Positions 1 through 10,032 of a DNA stretch of 64,000 nt are shown piece by piece. The number at the start of each line of letters is the position of its first letter. The first letter of the stretch is position 1. Below the pieces are notes generated by a model. The model had not been told where the DNA came from, did no database searches, and saw only the letters and a list, made by a program, of their open reading frames with translations. The DNA lies in NCBI RefSeq assembly GCF_020514235.1, contig NZ_VTLB01000005.1:105744-169743 (forward strand). Direction: 5' to 3'. Position numbers and translations under genes: made by a program. This DNA comes from Synechococcus sp. MU1617 (GTDB lineage: Bacteria > Cyanobacteriota > Cyanobacteriia > PCC-6307 > Cyanobiaceae).

Positions 1-461
1 TGGTTGGCGAGGGGCGGAGCAAAGGGATCAAAGGCATCCCGTTGGGCCGTGTCAGTACTGGGATTGGGCCTGAGGCTCTCGAGGTAGCTGTCTTCCTCGA
101 TCCGTTGCTCAAGGATGTTGATGAGCTGGAAATACAGCGAAAAGGCACGGGCCGCTGAGATGGCCTCCGAAAGGTCCATGGCCTTGATCAGCTCGACGAT
201 CGCCTCGCTCGTGCTGTCGCCGTCCCGCCCTTCCAGAGAGACGGGGTCACTGAGTTGTTTGAGCCTCAGCAGACGTTCGCTCTGCTCTGGTGGGCACTCA
301 CTGCGCAGCACCGACTTCCAGAGGTCTTCAATCAGATCAAGACGGTGCTGAAGAAGCTGCCCTGCGCCGGATCCGCCACCGCTTATGCGTGCAGTCTCTT
401 GCTCGGAGACAGGGGTGGTGGACTCGGGCATGAAGTCTCCACGCTGCGACGAACTCGACAT
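1..461 (-). CDS. ppc: Phosphoenolpyruvate carboxylase, N-terminal part (runs off the window)
   Basis: This is the first ~153 codons of PEP carboxylase, which adds bicarbonate to phosphoenolpyruvate to give oxaloacetate for the TCA cycle and amino acids. The visible part has a short variable leader, then the helical N-terminal segment typical of the family ([35 protein letters not shown]). The catalytic His and Arg residues lie beyond base 1, so completeness cannot be judged. The ATG at 461 follows the gshA stop by two bases; a second ATG at 433 is possible. It is the last gene seen of a leftward run after trpE and gshA. Confidence 0.9.
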   Translation of the reverse strand, partial: MSSSSQRGDFMPESTTPVSEQETARISGGGSGAGQLLQHRLDLIEDLWKSVLRSECPPEQSERLLRLKQLSDPVSLEGRDGDSTSEAIVELIKAMDLSEAISAARAFSLYFQLINILEQRIEEDSYLESLRPNPSTDTAQRDAFDPFAPPLAN

Positions 462-463
462 GA

Positions 464-1606
464 TCATCCCAAACAGGCTTCCCCGGTGGAGATCCCTTCC
501 TCCTTCTCCATCCGCTGGATACCTTTTTGAAGCAGGTCTTCGATGGATTGGCCTTGGCTATGCGCCGTTTCCCAGCGCATGGCCTGATTCCCATCGGCGA
601 GCAGGCCATGCAAAGGCTTCAAGCAGGCGCTGAGCTGGAGTGATTCGGCCAGGGGAGCCATCTGATCAATCAGCTCCAGCAGCCAGTCCCTGCAACTGAT
701 GGCACGACCATCCTGCCAATGCCGGAGTTCAGCGTTCAGGCTGGATCGGGCGACGGCGGCGTCATTGCTGTCGGCCAGTTGAACCAGTTCGTCGGCGGAT
801 AGGGAGCTGCTGCAGAGGGGATCGAGGCTTTCGATGTTGTTTTTGAGGGCCAGCAGCCTCAGCTCCAGCAGACAGGTGATCGCTAGCAGCTCATGGGGAT
901 TGGTGACCAGATCACAGATCCGTAACTCCAACCGGTTGAGGTCGTAGGGGCGCCGTGGACCATTGGGCCGAACGGATGTCCACAGGTGACGTTCGTTGCG
1001 CATGGCACCCGTGGCCAGTTGCTCCTCCACCCACTGGATGTAGTGCTCGTGATCCCTAAAGAGAGGAACCGCAGGCGGCGTTATGGGGAATTGGTGCCAT
1101 CGCTGGGAGTGGTTGTTGGTGCTGCGCCCATCCAAGAAGGGAGAACTGGCACTGAGGGCGAGCAGCAGAGCCGCTTCGCAGCGCACGAGCCGGACCGCTG
1201 CAAACAACCAGTCGAGATCTGTGATCCCGAGGTTGATGTGAATGCTGGCTGTCACGACTCTGGTGCCGTACAGCTGTTCAATCAGAGCGTGGTAGGCGTT
1301 GTCGGGGTCAGATCGTTCGAATCGGCTGCTGTTACCCAGGCTCATGGTGCTGCCGGGGAGAAGCGTCAGCTCCCTTTCCTGTAGCCACCGCCGCAGCGTC
1401 CGCCGGGGAGCAAGCAACGCCTCGGGCAGTTCGGCGTAATCCCGGATCGGGTCGGTGACGTATTCGAGATTGCGACAGTCCGGTTCTGTCACGAAGCCAG
1501 GCAGTTCCCTGGCCACGTCGGTGGCGACGCCCACATTGGCTCCGTTGGTTTGACCGGTAAACAGTTCCACCTCGAAGCCTTTCAGAAGAAGGGGGTGCGC
1601 TGTCAT
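464..1606 (-). CDS. gshA: Glutamate--cysteine ligase, cyanobacterial type
   Basis: The 380-residue product resembles the cyanobacterial gamma-glutamylcysteine synthetase family, the ATP-dependent first step of glutathione synthesis. Supporting features are the N-terminal [13 protein letters not shown], the central [11 protein letters not shown] and [10 protein letters not shown] segments, and the length. An ATG at 1606 overlaps the trpE stop by four bases and is preferred; an upstream ATG at 1624 would add six residues and lengthen the overlap. Its stop lies two bases before ppc, so trpE, gshA and ppc look like one transcription unit. Confidence 0.85.
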   Translation of the reverse strand: MTAHPLLLKGFEVELFTGQTNGANVGVATDVARELPGFVTEPDCRNLEYVTDPIRDYAELPEALLAPRRTLRRWLQERELTLLPGSTMSLGNSSRFERSDPDNAYHALIEQLYGTRVVTASIHINLGITDLDWLFAAVRLVRCEAALLLALSASSPFLDGRSTNNHSQRWHQFPITPPAVPLFRDHEHYIQWVEEQLATGAMRNERHLWTSVRPNGPRRPYDLNRLELRICDLVTNPHELLAITCLLELRLLALKNNIESLDPLCSSSLSADELVQLADSNDAAVARSSLNAELRHWQDGRAISCRDWLLELIDQMAPLAESLQLSACLKPLHGLLADGNQAMRWETAHSQGQSIEDLLQKGIQRMEKEEGISTGEACLG

Positions 1607-3120
1607 TCCGGTGGATTCAGGCACGCCAGTGCGGTCAGCATTCCCCGGGCCTTGTTCAGGGTTTCCTCAAACTCTGCCGTCGGCTGTGAATCGGCAACAA
1701 CGCCGGCACCGGCCTGCACTTTGACCTGGCATCCTCCGCCATCGCGGGGTTGTACCACCATGGTGCGGATCGTGATCGCCGTGTTGAGGGCCCCGGCCAG
1801 ATCAACGGATCCGTAGACCCCGGAATAGGGGCCACGCGCATCGGGCTCAAGATCGTGGATGAGTTGCATCGCACGGATTTTCGGTGCGCCGCTGACGGTG
1901 CCGGCGGGAAAAGCCGCCATCAGCAGATCCCACACATCGTGCGTCGGGCCCAGGCGTCCTTCGACTTGGCTGACGATGTGCATCACGTGGGAGTAGCGCT
2001 CGATCACCATCAGGTCTTGCACCGCCACGCTTCCGGGCTGGCAAACCCTGCCGAGGTCATTGCGGCCCAGATCAACCAGCATCACGTGCTCTGCCCGTTC
2101 CTTGGGATCGGCCAGCAGGTCAGCTTCCAGCTCGCGGTCCTCCAGGGGCGTGGCGCCGCGGGGCCGAGTTCCGGCGATGGGCCGCAGGCTGGCGTGGATG
2201 CCATCAGCAGCCGGTTCGGCTTGAACCATCACCTCTGGACTGGAGCCAATCAGTTGCCAGTCCCCAAAGTCGAAGAACGCCATGTAAGGGGATGGATTCA
2301 CCATCCGCAGACTTCGGTAAAGCTCCAGGGGTGATTGAGGTACCTCGGTTTCCAGGCGCTGACTGATCACCAGTTGGAACACATCGCCTGCTGCAATGTG
2401 TTCCTTGGCGGTGTCGACGGCGGCTTCGAATTCATCGCGGCTGCGGTTGGAGCGCACTGCGGGAAGCTCTTTGCTGCTTGCGTCCCAGGTCAGTGGTTTG
2501 ACGGCGGGCAGAGGTGCGTCCATCCGCTGGCGCAGGGCTTCGATCCGTCCGATAGCGGTTTGCCAGGCCTGCTCCTCATCCGCCCCGTTGGAGAGGTCGC
2601 CGAAGGCGACGGCGGTGATCTGTCGTTTCACCTGATCAAAAATCAGGATCGCGTCCATCAACATCCAGATCCCATCCGGGGGATCGGCAGCAGCTCGAGG
2701 GTGAACAGCGACGGTGGGTTCGATCCACTGGATCAGTTCGTAGCCCCAAACGCCATAGAGCTGTCCAAGCGGAGGGAGGCCCGGCAGGTTGACGCAGGAG
2801 TAAGGCGTGAGGCAGTCGCGCAGGGATTCGAATGGATTGCCGTTCAACGTCTCTTCACGACCGTCGCGCCAGGTGCGCGTCAGACGATCCTTCCGGGCCG
2901 ACGCCGTCCAGAGAGGATCACAGGCGATCACACTCCATCGCCCCAGGGTTTCACCACCCTCGACAGACTCCAGCAGCACGCCTGGAGGTCTTCCATCGCC
3001 CACCTTGATCCAGGTGGTGAGGGGTGTTTCAAGATCGGCGGGCCAACTCTGAGCCAGAGGAATCAGGTTGGCACCACTGCAAACAGCCTGATGAAAGGCG
3101 TCGCGATCGGGACTGAACAT
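1603..3120 (-). CDS. trpE: Anthranilate synthase component I
   Basis: The 505-residue protein converts chorismate to anthranilate with a glutamine amidotransferase partner, opening tryptophan synthesis. The chorismate-binding half is clear: IAAGDVFQLVISQRLE, the conserved IAGTRPRG, DLGRNDLGRVC, and FPAGTVSGAPKIRAM near the end. The N-terminal regulatory half includes LLESVEG, the region where tryptophan binds in feedback-sensitive enzymes. The psaD gene ends 60 bases upstream, so some readthrough from psaD is possible. Family assignment as TrpE rather than PabB rests on length and overall resemblance. Confidence 0.92.
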   Translation of the reverse strand: MFSPDRDAFHQAVCSGANLIPLAQSWPADLETPLTTWIKVGDGRPPGVLLESVEGGETLGRWSVIACDPLWTASARKDRLTRTWRDGREETLNGNPFESLRDCLTPYSCVNLPGLPPLGQLYGVWGYELIQWIEPTVAVHPRAAADPPDGIWMLMDAILIFDQVKRQITAVAFGDLSNGADEEQAWQTAIGRIEALRQRMDAPLPAVKPLTWDASSKELPAVRSNRSRDEFEAAVDTAKEHIAAGDVFQLVISQRLETEVPQSPLELYRSLRMVNPSPYMAFFDFGDWQLIGSSPEVMVQAEPAADGIHASLRPIAGTRPRGATPLEDRELEADLLADPKERAEHVMLVDLGRNDLGRVCQPGSVAVQDLMVIERYSHVMHIVSQVEGRLGPTHDVWDLLMAAFPAGTVSGAPKIRAMQLIHDLEPDARGPYSGVYGSVDLAGALNTAITIRTMVVQPRDGGGCQVKVQAGAGVVADSQPTAEFEETLNKARGMLTALACLNPPE

Positions 3121-3180
3121 GACCTGATCATCGCAGCCCAGACCCGGTGATCATGACCTCCGGGTCTTGATTTTGAGGAA

Positions 3181-3612
3181 TCAGGCGTCGAAGGTGTTGC
3201 GGCCGCTGAACTTGATATTGGCGGGGTTGACGTTTTGGCCAATGCGACGGGGGTTGTGGCCCACCATGGGACGACCTTCGTTCACCTTCTCGGAGAACAC
3301 ACCATCCTTGGGATGCAGGAACTCGGTGTCACCACCGGGGTAGATCCGGTAGATCTTGTAGTCCTCGATCCGGGGCTTGAACTTCGTGCGCAGCTGGGTG
3401 CCGAGGGCGAGGCACTGTTCCTTGCGAGCGAAATACATCAGGTTTTCACCTGAATTCATCAGAGCGGCGCCACCGGTGGGGAGCTCAAAAGCCTGTTCTG
3501 TCTTGCTGGTCCAGGTGATCGCGTATTTCTCTTCGGTCTCCGCAGAGTTCAGAAGGCCGCCCGTGCTGGCGATGTGCTGAGGAAGTTGACCGTTCAACGC
3601 CGTTGCTGCCAT
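3181..3612 (-). CDS. psaD: Photosystem I subunit II (PsaD)
   Basis: PsaD is the stromal photosystem I subunit that docks ferredoxin and stabilises PsaC. The 143-residue product carries hallmark segments: [18 protein letters not shown], the lysine/arginine-rich [24 protein letters not shown]-like [11 protein letters not shown], and the C-terminal [14 protein letters not shown]. The ATG at 3612 (MAATALNG) is chosen; an in-frame start 18 bases upstream would add MWILSA, which is not typical of the family. Confidence 0.97.
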   Translation of the reverse strand: MAATALNGQLPQHIASTGGLLNSAETEEKYAITWTSKTEQAFELPTGGAALMNSGENLMYFARKEQCLALGTQLRTKFKPRIEDYKIYRIYPGGDTEFLHPKDGVFSEKVNEGRPMVGHNPRRIGQNVNPANIKFSGRNTFDA

Positions 3613-3714
3613 GGCTGAAAGAATCCACAAGAGCCGTTATGGCTGGAAAGTAGCACCGTCATTGGGGCCTGTTTTGACCTCCGAAAGCAAGCTTCACACC
3701 CGTCAACAAACCAA

Positions 3715-5064
3715 TCACTCTCCGGGGGTGTGCACCGGGAAGAAAACGGTGATGTCGCGGTCTCGCCTGGGCTGATAGCGCCCCCCCAGGCTGGCCATCA
3801 TCTGGCGGGTCGCATCCTGGCTTAGTTGCAGGCTTCCGGTGCTCGGATCCCAGCTCAGGACGGTCCCCACGTCTTCGCGCTGGGGAGCCGGGCCGGCCTC
3901 CGCGGTTTGGCTCCTGTCGGGATGCTCCACATGCAGCTGAAGCTTCACCCGCGGACCCGCTGCCTGGAGGTGAAGGGTGAGCTGACTGCCGGAGGGGAGC
4001 CCCCTAGTGCTGCGGTCGATCAGACCCCCGAGCATCGGTTCCAGTCGCCGGGAGTCACTGAGGATTGCCGGCAGGTCAACGGTGAGATCCAGCTCCAGGG
4101 CGATCCCGCGACGATCCAGCTGCTCCGTCCAGCTGGGCGCAAGGGCGCTCAGCATGGCCTGCAAATCCGTGCGGGCCAGATTGGCTTCATTGGGTTCCCG
4201 TTGCAGTTCAGCGGCATGGAAGATCAGGCCAAATCGGTCGATCTGCTCGCTGCATTCCACATCGATCTGCCGCAAGCGATTCACAACGACATCAGCCAGA
4301 TCCTTTCGCCGCAGCAGAGAGCGGATCAGTGTTCTGATCGTTGCTAGAGGTGTTCGCACCTCATGGGTGATCGCTTCCAGCAAATTCAGATCGCCATGGC
4401 TGGGAGTTTCCGGTGGGCGCTCAGCCTGGATGGGTTGCAGCATCAGCCCGGGGGCTGTGGCGGTGAGCCGCTCGGTGAGACGTGGCCAGAACTGTTCTGA
4501 CCAGGCTCCATTGCTCTGCAGGGAGCCGATCGATTCGAGCGCTTTGCGCAGCTGCTCGGCCTGCGCTGGTGACTGGTGCTCCAACCGCCGCCCCAGGAGA
4601 ACCAGAATGTCACTGAGCGTTGCCGGGTCGCAACGCATCAGCAGCTGACGCTTCTGGGCTTGTCCATGCAGGGCAAGGGCCACCTGGACCTCGGGCGTGA
4701 TCACCAGCAGCAGGGGGTCATCCCCGTCGTCGGAGCGCAGGGACAAGCGTTGGAATCCCCGCAGGGGGCCGTGCTCATCGCTGCTGGACCGTCCCGGCAG
4801 TGCCGTTGGATGCGGACTCAGTTGATCCAGTTGATCTGGAGCCCACACCCATCCCTGCAGATGTTTGAGCAACTCCGGTTCATAGAGAGCCGGCAGGGGG
4901 GCAGCCAGCCAGATTCCGCCTTCAATGCCCTGCTCGAGCAGGTTCTGTTGCAGGGTTTCCAGAGCAGCCCACCAAAGCCGCCGGACACCAATCTCATCGC
5001 AGCGGCCCTGGGGCACGTCCTGCGCAAGTCGTTGCCGCAGGTCGGTGAAGGATGGCCCGGTCAA
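3715..5064 (-). CDS. Sensor histidine kinase with degenerate catalytic domain
   Basis: The 449-residue soluble protein has no membrane segment. An N-terminal region of about 220 residues of unknown type precedes a clear dimerisation and phosphoacceptor helix with the H-box HEVRTP (His about 234). The ATPase half is poorly preserved: the N-box region (RLEPMLGGLIDRSTRG) lacks the usual Asn, and the G boxes are reduced to WDPSTGSLQLS. It overlaps rodA by four bases (ATGA), so the two are coupled. It may act as a phosphotransfer or scaffold protein rather than an active kinase; that is inference. No response regulator lies next to it. Confidence 0.75.
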   Translation of the reverse strand: MTGPSFTDLRQRLAQDVPQGRCDEIGVRRLWWAALETLQQNLLEQGIEGGIWLAAPLPALYEPELLKHLQGWVWAPDQLDQLSPHPTALPGRSSSDEHGPLRGFQRLSLRSDDGDDPLLLVITPEVQVALALHGQAQKRQLLMRCDPATLSDILVLLGRRLEHQSPAQAEQLRKALESIGSLQSNGAWSEQFWPRLTERLTATAPGLMLQPIQAERPPETPSHGDLNLLEAITHEVRTPLATIRTLIRSLLRRKDLADVVVNRLRQIDVECSEQIDRFGLIFHAAELQREPNEANLARTDLQAMLSALAPSWTEQLDRRGIALELDLTVDLPAILSDSRRLEPMLGGLIDRSTRGLPSGSQLTLHLQAAGPRVKLQLHVEHPDRSQTAEAGPAPQREDVGTVLSWDPSTGSLQLSQDATRQMMASLGGRYQPRRDRDITVFFPVHTPGE

Positions 5065-6299
5065 CGGAGTTGCGCCAAGGAGCGACGGCTTTGCCGGACC
5101 ACCGACAGGCAGAGGCCGAGCGCGATGAAGTTCACCACCATGGCTGAGCGTCCATAGCTGAGGAAGGGCAGGGGGATCCCTGTGACGGGGCCCAGGCCGA
5201 TGGTCATAAAGATGTTGACCACCACCTGGAACATCAGCATCGTGCCGATCCCGATCACCACGAGTGATTCGAAGTCGGTGCGGGCATTGCGCGCGATCTG
5301 GAGCAATCGAGCCATCAAGGCTGCAAAGCCAAGAACCACCAGAAGACAGCCAACAAAACCGGTTTCCTCGCCCAGGGCGCTGAAGATGAAATCGGTGTGC
5401 TGTTCAGGGATGAAACGAAGTTTGGTCAGTTGTCCTTGAAGAAGACCTGTGCCCAAGACGCCGCCTGAACCAATGCCCACGGTGCTCTGGAGCAGGTGAT
5501 AGCCCCCGCCCAATGGATCCTGACTGGGGTCGAGGAAAAGCACCAAACGGTCCCGTTGATAGTCCTTTAGACCATGCATCCAGAGCCATGGCGTCACAGC
5601 CGCCATGGCGCCGTGGACGGCCAGGGTTGCTGTCGCCGCCAGCCGTTTCCAGGGCAGGGAGCGGTAGGCAAGAACCACCATCAGCGGGATCCAGAGGCCC
5701 ATGGCCCACGGGAGAAGGCCTGAGAGCAGGGCCGTCACCAGGGGTGATAACAACAGAATTACCCACTCGATTGGCATCCCCGACCAATACAGCATCGTGA
5801 GCATCAGGGCGCCGAACACGAGCGATGTGCCGAGATCAGGCTGGATGAACACCAGCAGCCAAGGCACCGCGATTACCCCGAGCGGGCGCATTAGATCAAT
5901 CGGTCGTTCCACTGGGTGTCGCGACAACACCGCTGCCACGAGCAGGATCGCTGCGATCTTGGCGAATTCCGATGGTTGAACATGAACCCCGCCAATGCTG
6001 ATCCAGCGTTGGGCGCCCAGCGCTGTAGTTCCAATGACGCGCACCGCCACAAGGCTGATCACTGTTAGGGCGTAGACGGGAACCAAAAGAGGCTGGAGAC
6101 GCTGCAGCGGCAGCCGTTCCAGTCCCAGCGCCAGCAGCACTCCGAAGGCCGCGGTGATCCAGTGGTGATACCAGTCGGCATAGTCCGCCTGGCGTTGGGT
6201 GCTGGCGATCAGCACCCCTGCGATGGTGATCATCCCGAGCGGAACACCCCAGAGCACCCACTCCCGGTGCGATCTGCGGCGGTCACGTCGGCTGAACAT
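5061..6299 (-). CDS. rodA: Rod-shape/cell-wall SEDS protein RodA
   Basis: This 412-residue polytopic membrane protein belongs to the SEDS (FtsW/RodA/SpoVE) family, the peptidoglycan glycosyltransferases that work with class B penicillin-binding proteins in wall elongation. Visible marks are ALGAQRWISIGGVHVQPSEFAK, FIQPDLGTSLVF, the FIPEQHTDFIFSALGEE motif and the C-terminal GIPLPFLSYGRSAM. About ten hydrophobic helices are evident. The family is usually split into RodA and FtsW by similarity; the short N-terminus and the GGVHVQPSE signature favour RodA. Gene order is mrp, rodA, kinase. Confidence 0.9.
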   Translation of the reverse strand: MFSRRDRRRSHREWVLWGVPLGMITIAGVLIASTQRQADYADWYHHWITAAFGVLLALGLERLPLQRLQPLLVPVYALTVISLVAVRVIGTTALGAQRWISIGGVHVQPSEFAKIAAILLVAAVLSRHPVERPIDLMRPLGVIAVPWLLVFIQPDLGTSLVFGALMLTMLYWSGMPIEWVILLLSPLVTALLSGLLPWAMGLWIPLMVVLAYRSLPWKRLAATATLAVHGAMAAVTPWLWMHGLKDYQRDRLVLFLDPSQDPLGGGYHLLQSTVGIGSGGVLGTGLLQGQLTKLRFIPEQHTDFIFSALGEETGFVGCLLVVLGFAALMARLLQIARNARTDFESLVVIGIGTMLMFQVVVNIFMTIGLGPVTGIPLPFLSYGRSAMVVNFIALGLCLSVVRQSRRSLAQLR

Positions 6300-6301
6300 C
6301 G

Positions 6302-7387
6302 TCAGACGGGCTGAGTGACGGCCTGGAGCACAGCTTCAGCGAGGCCCTTGAACTCAGCGGCGCTGGCGGAGTCGCTGCGGTTGATCACGATCGGTCGTCC
6401 CGTGTCACCGCCTTCCTGCACAGGCATTTCCATGGGGATCTGAGCCAGTAGGGGAACGTCGTAGTCCGCGGCGAGTTGGGCGCCGCCGCCACTGCCGAAG
6501 AGGGCATAGCGGCAGTCGGGACGGTCCGGAGGGATGAAGGCGCTCATGTTCTCCACCACGCCGAGGACGGGAATGCCCATCTGCCGGAACATGGCGAGAC
6601 CCCGTCGGGCATCTTGCAGCGAAACCTGTTGGGGGGTGGTCACGATCACAACACCGGCCATCGGCACTGCTTGGGACAGGGAGAGCTGCGCATCACCGGT
6701 GCCGGGCGGCAGATCAACGATGAGAACGTCCCGCTCACCCCATTCGGCCTGATACAGGAACTGCCGAATGATGCCGTTGAGCATCGGGCCGCGCCAGATC
6801 ACAGGTTGGTGATCGTCGATCAGCAGACCCATCGACACCATGGCGATGCCGCAGGTCTCGATCGGGACGATCCGCTGCTGATCGCCGCTGCCCTGTACCT
6901 CCGGCGTTTGGTCTGCGACGCCCAGCATGGTGGGTGCGTTCGGCCCGTAGATATCGGCGTCAAGGAGTCCCACCCGCAGGCCGGACTGGGCGAGGGCGCA
7001 GGCCAGATTGACGGCGACGGTGCTCTTGCCGACGCCGCCCTTGCCGCTGCTCACTGCAATCACCTGGCGGACGCCGGGGATCGACTGGCGTTCAGCCGGC
7101 TGACCATGGCCGGCTTGGCCAATGCCCCCCTGGCTTGGCGGTTGGCCGATCTCGATCTGCACGTCATCAATGCCATCGAGCGCCATCAGAGCGCCCCGTG
7201 CCTCAGCCACGATGCGGTCACGCTGGCTTTGGGCGAAGCCTGGAAGGCTGAGGCGAAACACTGCCCGAGGAGGGGTGATACGAATCTGTTCGATCCAGCC
7301 GAGCTCCAGGGCCGTTTTGCCACTGCCGGCATCTTTGACTTGCTGGAGGGCTTGGTTGGCCTGCTCGACCGGGGTCATCCGTTTCAT
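6302..7387 (-). CDS. mrp: Mrp/NBP35-family iron-sulfur carrier ATPase
   Basis: The 361-residue protein has an N-terminal MIP18-like (DUF59) domain of ~90 residues, then a P-loop ATPase with the deviant Walker [12 protein letters not shown] and the family motifs LLDADIYGPNAP and DLPPGTGDAQL. Family members deliver iron-sulfur clusters to apoproteins; the plant relative HCF101 serves photosystem I. The Cys-X2-Cys seen near the C-terminus of many Mrp proteins is absent: only one Cys lies after NMSAFIPPD. Start is the ATG at 7387 (MKRMTPVEQ); the longer frame to 7549 would overlap hemF. hemF is divergent 106 bases away. Confidence 0.92.
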   Translation of the reverse strand: MKRMTPVEQANQALQQVKDAGSGKTALELGWIEQIRITPPRAVFRLSLPGFAQSQRDRIVAEARGALMALDGIDDVQIEIGQPPSQGGIGQAGHGQPAERQSIPGVRQVIAVSSGKGGVGKSTVAVNLACALAQSGLRVGLLDADIYGPNAPTMLGVADQTPEVQGSGDQQRIVPIETCGIAMVSMGLLIDDHQPVIWRGPMLNGIIRQFLYQAEWGERDVLIVDLPPGTGDAQLSLSQAVPMAGVVIVTTPQQVSLQDARRGLAMFRQMGIPVLGVVENMSAFIPPDRPDCRYALFGSGGGAQLAADYDVPLLAQIPMEMPVQEGGDTGRPIVINRSDSASAAEFKGLAEAVLQAVTQPV

Positions 7388-7493
7388 CAAGGCAAGCCGG
7401 ATCCTAGGGGCGCCGCCCGTGACAGTCCCTGACGGATGCTTGTCCAGGTCTGGGGTGACCTGGTTAGGTTTCGATGTCTCCAGTCTCTGACAC

Positions 7494-8582
7494 ATGGTTC
7501 GCTCCCTGATTCGCCGCGTCCTCGGACGCCAGGACGTGGGTGTCAGCAAGCCTCCCCTTGAACTGCCCCCCAGCGATTCCAGAGAACGGGCCCGGGCGAT
7601 GGTGATGGGGCTTCAGGACGAAATCTGTGCGGGCCTTGAAGCGCTTGATGGTGAAGGCCGCTTCGTTGAGGAAAGTTGGGTCAGGCCTGAAGGGGGTGGT
7701 GGGCGCTCCCGGGTGATGCGTGAGGGCCGCGTCTTCGAACAAGGCGGCGTGAATTTCTCCGAGGTTCAAGGGGAAGAACTGCCCCCGTCGATCCTCAAGC
7801 AGCGTCCGGAAGCGAAGGGACATCCCTGGTTCGCCACGGGAACCTCGATGGTGCTGCATCCGCGCAATCCCTACATCCCGACGGTTCACCTCAACTACCG
7901 CTACTTCGAGGCTGGCCCAGTGTGGTGGTTTGGCGGGGGTGCCGACCTGACCCCCTACTACCCCTTCCTCGACGACGCCCGTCACTTCCATCGCACCCAT
8001 CAGGCGGCCTGTGATTCGGTTCACCCGGATCTGCACAAGGTCTTCAAGCCCTGGTGCGATGAGTACTTCTATTTGAAGCACCGCGATGAAACCCGCGGCG
8101 TTGGCGGCATCTTTTACGACTACCAAGATGCCAACGGCACGCTCTACAAGGGCCAGGATCCCTCCGGTCCTGCGGCTCAGGTGTCAGCCCGTTTGGGAGC
8201 TCGGCCGTTGAGTTGGGAGCAGCTGTTCTCCTTGGGGCAGGCAAATGGCAGAGCCTTCTTGCCCGCCTATGCCCCCATCGTCGAGAAGCGTCATCCGATG
8301 GCCTATGGCGATCGCGAGAGGGACTTTCAGCTCTATCGCCGGGGCCGTTATGTGGAGTTCAACCTGGTTTGGGACCGCGGCACGATCTTTGGCCTGCAGA
8401 CCAATGGACGGACGGAGTCGATCTTGATGTCTCTGCCCCCGCTGGTGCGTTGGGAGTACGGCTACACCGCAGAGGCTGGATCACGGGAGGCCCTGCTAAC
8501 TGAACTGTTCACCAAGCCTCAGGATTGGCTCGGTGATGCCTCGCTCGATGAGCGCTGCCGCCCCCATGGCGCGATCAACTAA
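7494..8582 (+). CDS. hemF: Oxygen-dependent coproporphyrinogen III oxidase
   Basis: The 362-residue enzyme converts coproporphyrinogen III to protoporphyrinogen IX using oxygen, feeding heme, chlorophyll and bilin synthesis. Signature stretches are [56 protein letters not shown] and the C-terminal [15 protein letters not shown]. Length is normal for the family. It is divergent from mrp and its stop overlaps the end of the convergent amidase-like gene by four bases. Confidence 0.97.
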   Translation: MVRSLIRRVLGRQDVGVSKPPLELPPSDSRERARAMVMGLQDEICAGLEALDGEGRFVEESWVRPEGGGGRSRVMREGRVFEQGGVNFSEVQGEELPPSILKQRPEAKGHPWFATGTSMVLHPRNPYIPTVHLNYRYFEAGPVWWFGGGADLTPYYPFLDDARHFHRTHQAACDSVHPDLHKVFKPWCDEYFYLKHRDETRGVGGIFYDYQDANGTLYKGQDPSGPAAQVSARLGARPLSWEQLFSLGQANGRAFLPAYAPIVEKRHPMAYGDRERDFQLYRRGRYVEFNLVWDRGTIFGLQTNGRTESILMSLPPLVRWEYGYTAEAGSREALLTELFTKPQDWLGDASLDERCRPHGAIN

Positions 8583-9424
8583 CTGACGCCTTGGACGAGC
8601 GCATTCACCACGCGCTCGGCAAGGCAGTTCACCGTGTGCTCCCTTGAGCTCGGATCCCTCAGTTTCGTCTCCAGGGGGGGCTCAAGCATGGCGATTTCAA
8701 GAATTCCGATGCCGCGACGCGGACCGCCAAGGCCTCCGCGGAAAAGTCGTGGGTAGCGCCCAAACGCCTGGGCCAGGCTTTCATCGACGACGTTCAGTTC
8801 ACGCACATTCGCGAGCACAGGAATCAGACCGGAGCCGAAGCCATGGGGCCGATAGGCATCGAAATGGATCTCCAGAACGTATTCACCACGCTCCGAAAAC
8901 ACTTTGGCCTTCGACCAGTTGGTGCTGGGGTCGTTGTCGTTCGCGATGCTGATGGAAGGAGGGGTGTAGGCGCGGATGTTCAAGCCATGGGCTTGGCCTT
9001 GGCTCACCACAGCGGCCTGAACCTGGCGGTTCCAGAACAGCTCATCGCGAATGCCCGGTTGCATCGGCGGACGGTTTTGCTGATCCACGGCATATCCCGG
9101 GGTTCCGGGACTGACGGTGCCCTGGGAGTCGGCGTGCCCTGCCATAACGACGATCGGCAGGTTGGATTGAACAGGGCTTCGGCCGACCCAGCTCCCGGGT
9201 TTCTTGGTGCGTGGGCCTAGCAGGGGGTCTGGCGTGGTGGGCGAGGGACAGGGGTCTGGCTGTTCCGGTGCGGGTTGCTCCGCTGGTTCGTTGCTGGGCT
9301 CGGCTGTGCCAAGCCAGTTGTGTTGTTCCGCAGCCTTGGTCATCGCGAGGGTTGCCAGCGACAGGCCTGTGATGGCAAGCCCTGAGGCAAAGCGACGGCG
9401 TTGCATCCAGGCCGGCAGACGCAT
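8579..9424 (-). CDS. Exported amidase-like protein (Amidase_3 type, tentative)
   Basis: The 281-residue protein starts with a positively charged, hydrophobic leader ([21 protein letters not shown]), read as a signal peptide or membrane anchor, followed by a proline/glutamate-rich linker to about residue 80. The rest shows spaced His and Glu residues in the order of zinc-dependent N-acetylmuramoyl-L-alanine amidases: [28 protein letters not shown] and GILEIAMLE. That would make it a peptidoglycan hydrolase. The match is by motif only. It follows the putative complex-C assembly gene by three bases. Confidence 0.55.
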   Translation of the reverse strand: MRLPAWMQRRRFASGLAITGLSLATLAMTKAAEQHNWLGTAEPSNEPAEQPAPEQPDPCPSPTTPDPLLGPRTKKPGSWVGRSPVQSNLPIVVMAGHADSQGTVSPGTPGYAVDQQNRPPMQPGIRDELFWNRQVQAAVVSQGQAHGLNIRAYTPPSISIANDNDPSTNWSKAKVFSERGEYVLEIHFDAYRPHGFGSGLIPVLANVRELNVVDESLAQAFGRYPRLFRGGLGGPRRGIGILEIAMLEPPLETKLRDPSSREHTVNCLAERVVNALVQGVS

Positions 9425-9427
9425 GGT

Positions 9428-9982
9428 TCAGATCGGGGAGGAGAGCAGGGACCCATCACTGGCGAGTTGCAGGGTCTCAGCCAGTTCCAGTTCGATGGCG
9501 ATCAGTTCGTCCCGATGGGCCCGTAGACGAATGGCGCTGCCCTCTCCCTCGGGGGCCGGTAGCAATTGCAGTTCCAGGGCTTCTGTGCGAGCGGCTCGTC
9601 GCGTGTAGAGGGCGCCTGCCAAAGGGCCCAAGCCGATCAGCAGAAGAGGCCACCAGTGCAGTTGAGGTGCCAGCTGACGCAGGACCAAGCCGAAGCAGGC
9701 GGAGCCAATCGCCGCCAGTCCCGACAGCAACACGGCCAGGGGTTGGCTGGAGGCCACTTTCCCCTTGAAGCGGAGCACCTGACGCTCTGCATCGCCGCCA
9801 TCTCGGCTCCAACCGCGGTCTTCCAGCCAGGTGCTGAGCCCATCGAGCACGGTGATCGGGGGTTGGGGGGATATCACATCCACCACTGTGGTTCGATCTT
9901 TGCTGGCTGCACGCAGAAAGAACACCAGACCAATCGCCAGCAGAACAGTCAGCAGGAGGGTGGATTGGAATCCTGCAGGCAT
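9428..9982 (-). CDS. Probable cofactor assembly of complex C protein (CCB2/CCB4-like, DUF3529)
   Basis: The 184-residue protein has an N-terminal membrane helix (about residues 7-24), a soluble stretch with LDGLSTWLEDRGWSRDGG, then two hydrophobic segments (about 80-125) and a cytosolic tail. This layout resembles the cyanobacterial homologues of the chloroplast CCB proteins, which attach heme c(i) to cytochrome b6. The window also holds petB, the target of that system, but 51 kb away. Assignment is by remembered resemblance and is uncertain; it could be described simply as a conserved membrane protein. Confidence 0.5.
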   Translation of the reverse strand: MPAGFQSTLLLTVLLAIGLVFFLRAASKDRTTVVDVISPQPPITVLDGLSTWLEDRGWSRDGGDAERQVLRFKGKVASSQPLAVLLSGLAAIGSACFGLVLRQLAPQLHWWPLLLIGLGPLAGALYTRRAARTEALELQLLPAPEGEGSAIRLRAHRDELIAIELELAETLQLASDGSLLSSPI

Positions 9983-10032
9983 GGCATCCCGGTGGTGATA
10001 ACCCTTTTTAAGCCTTGAGCAGGCTGAATCGC

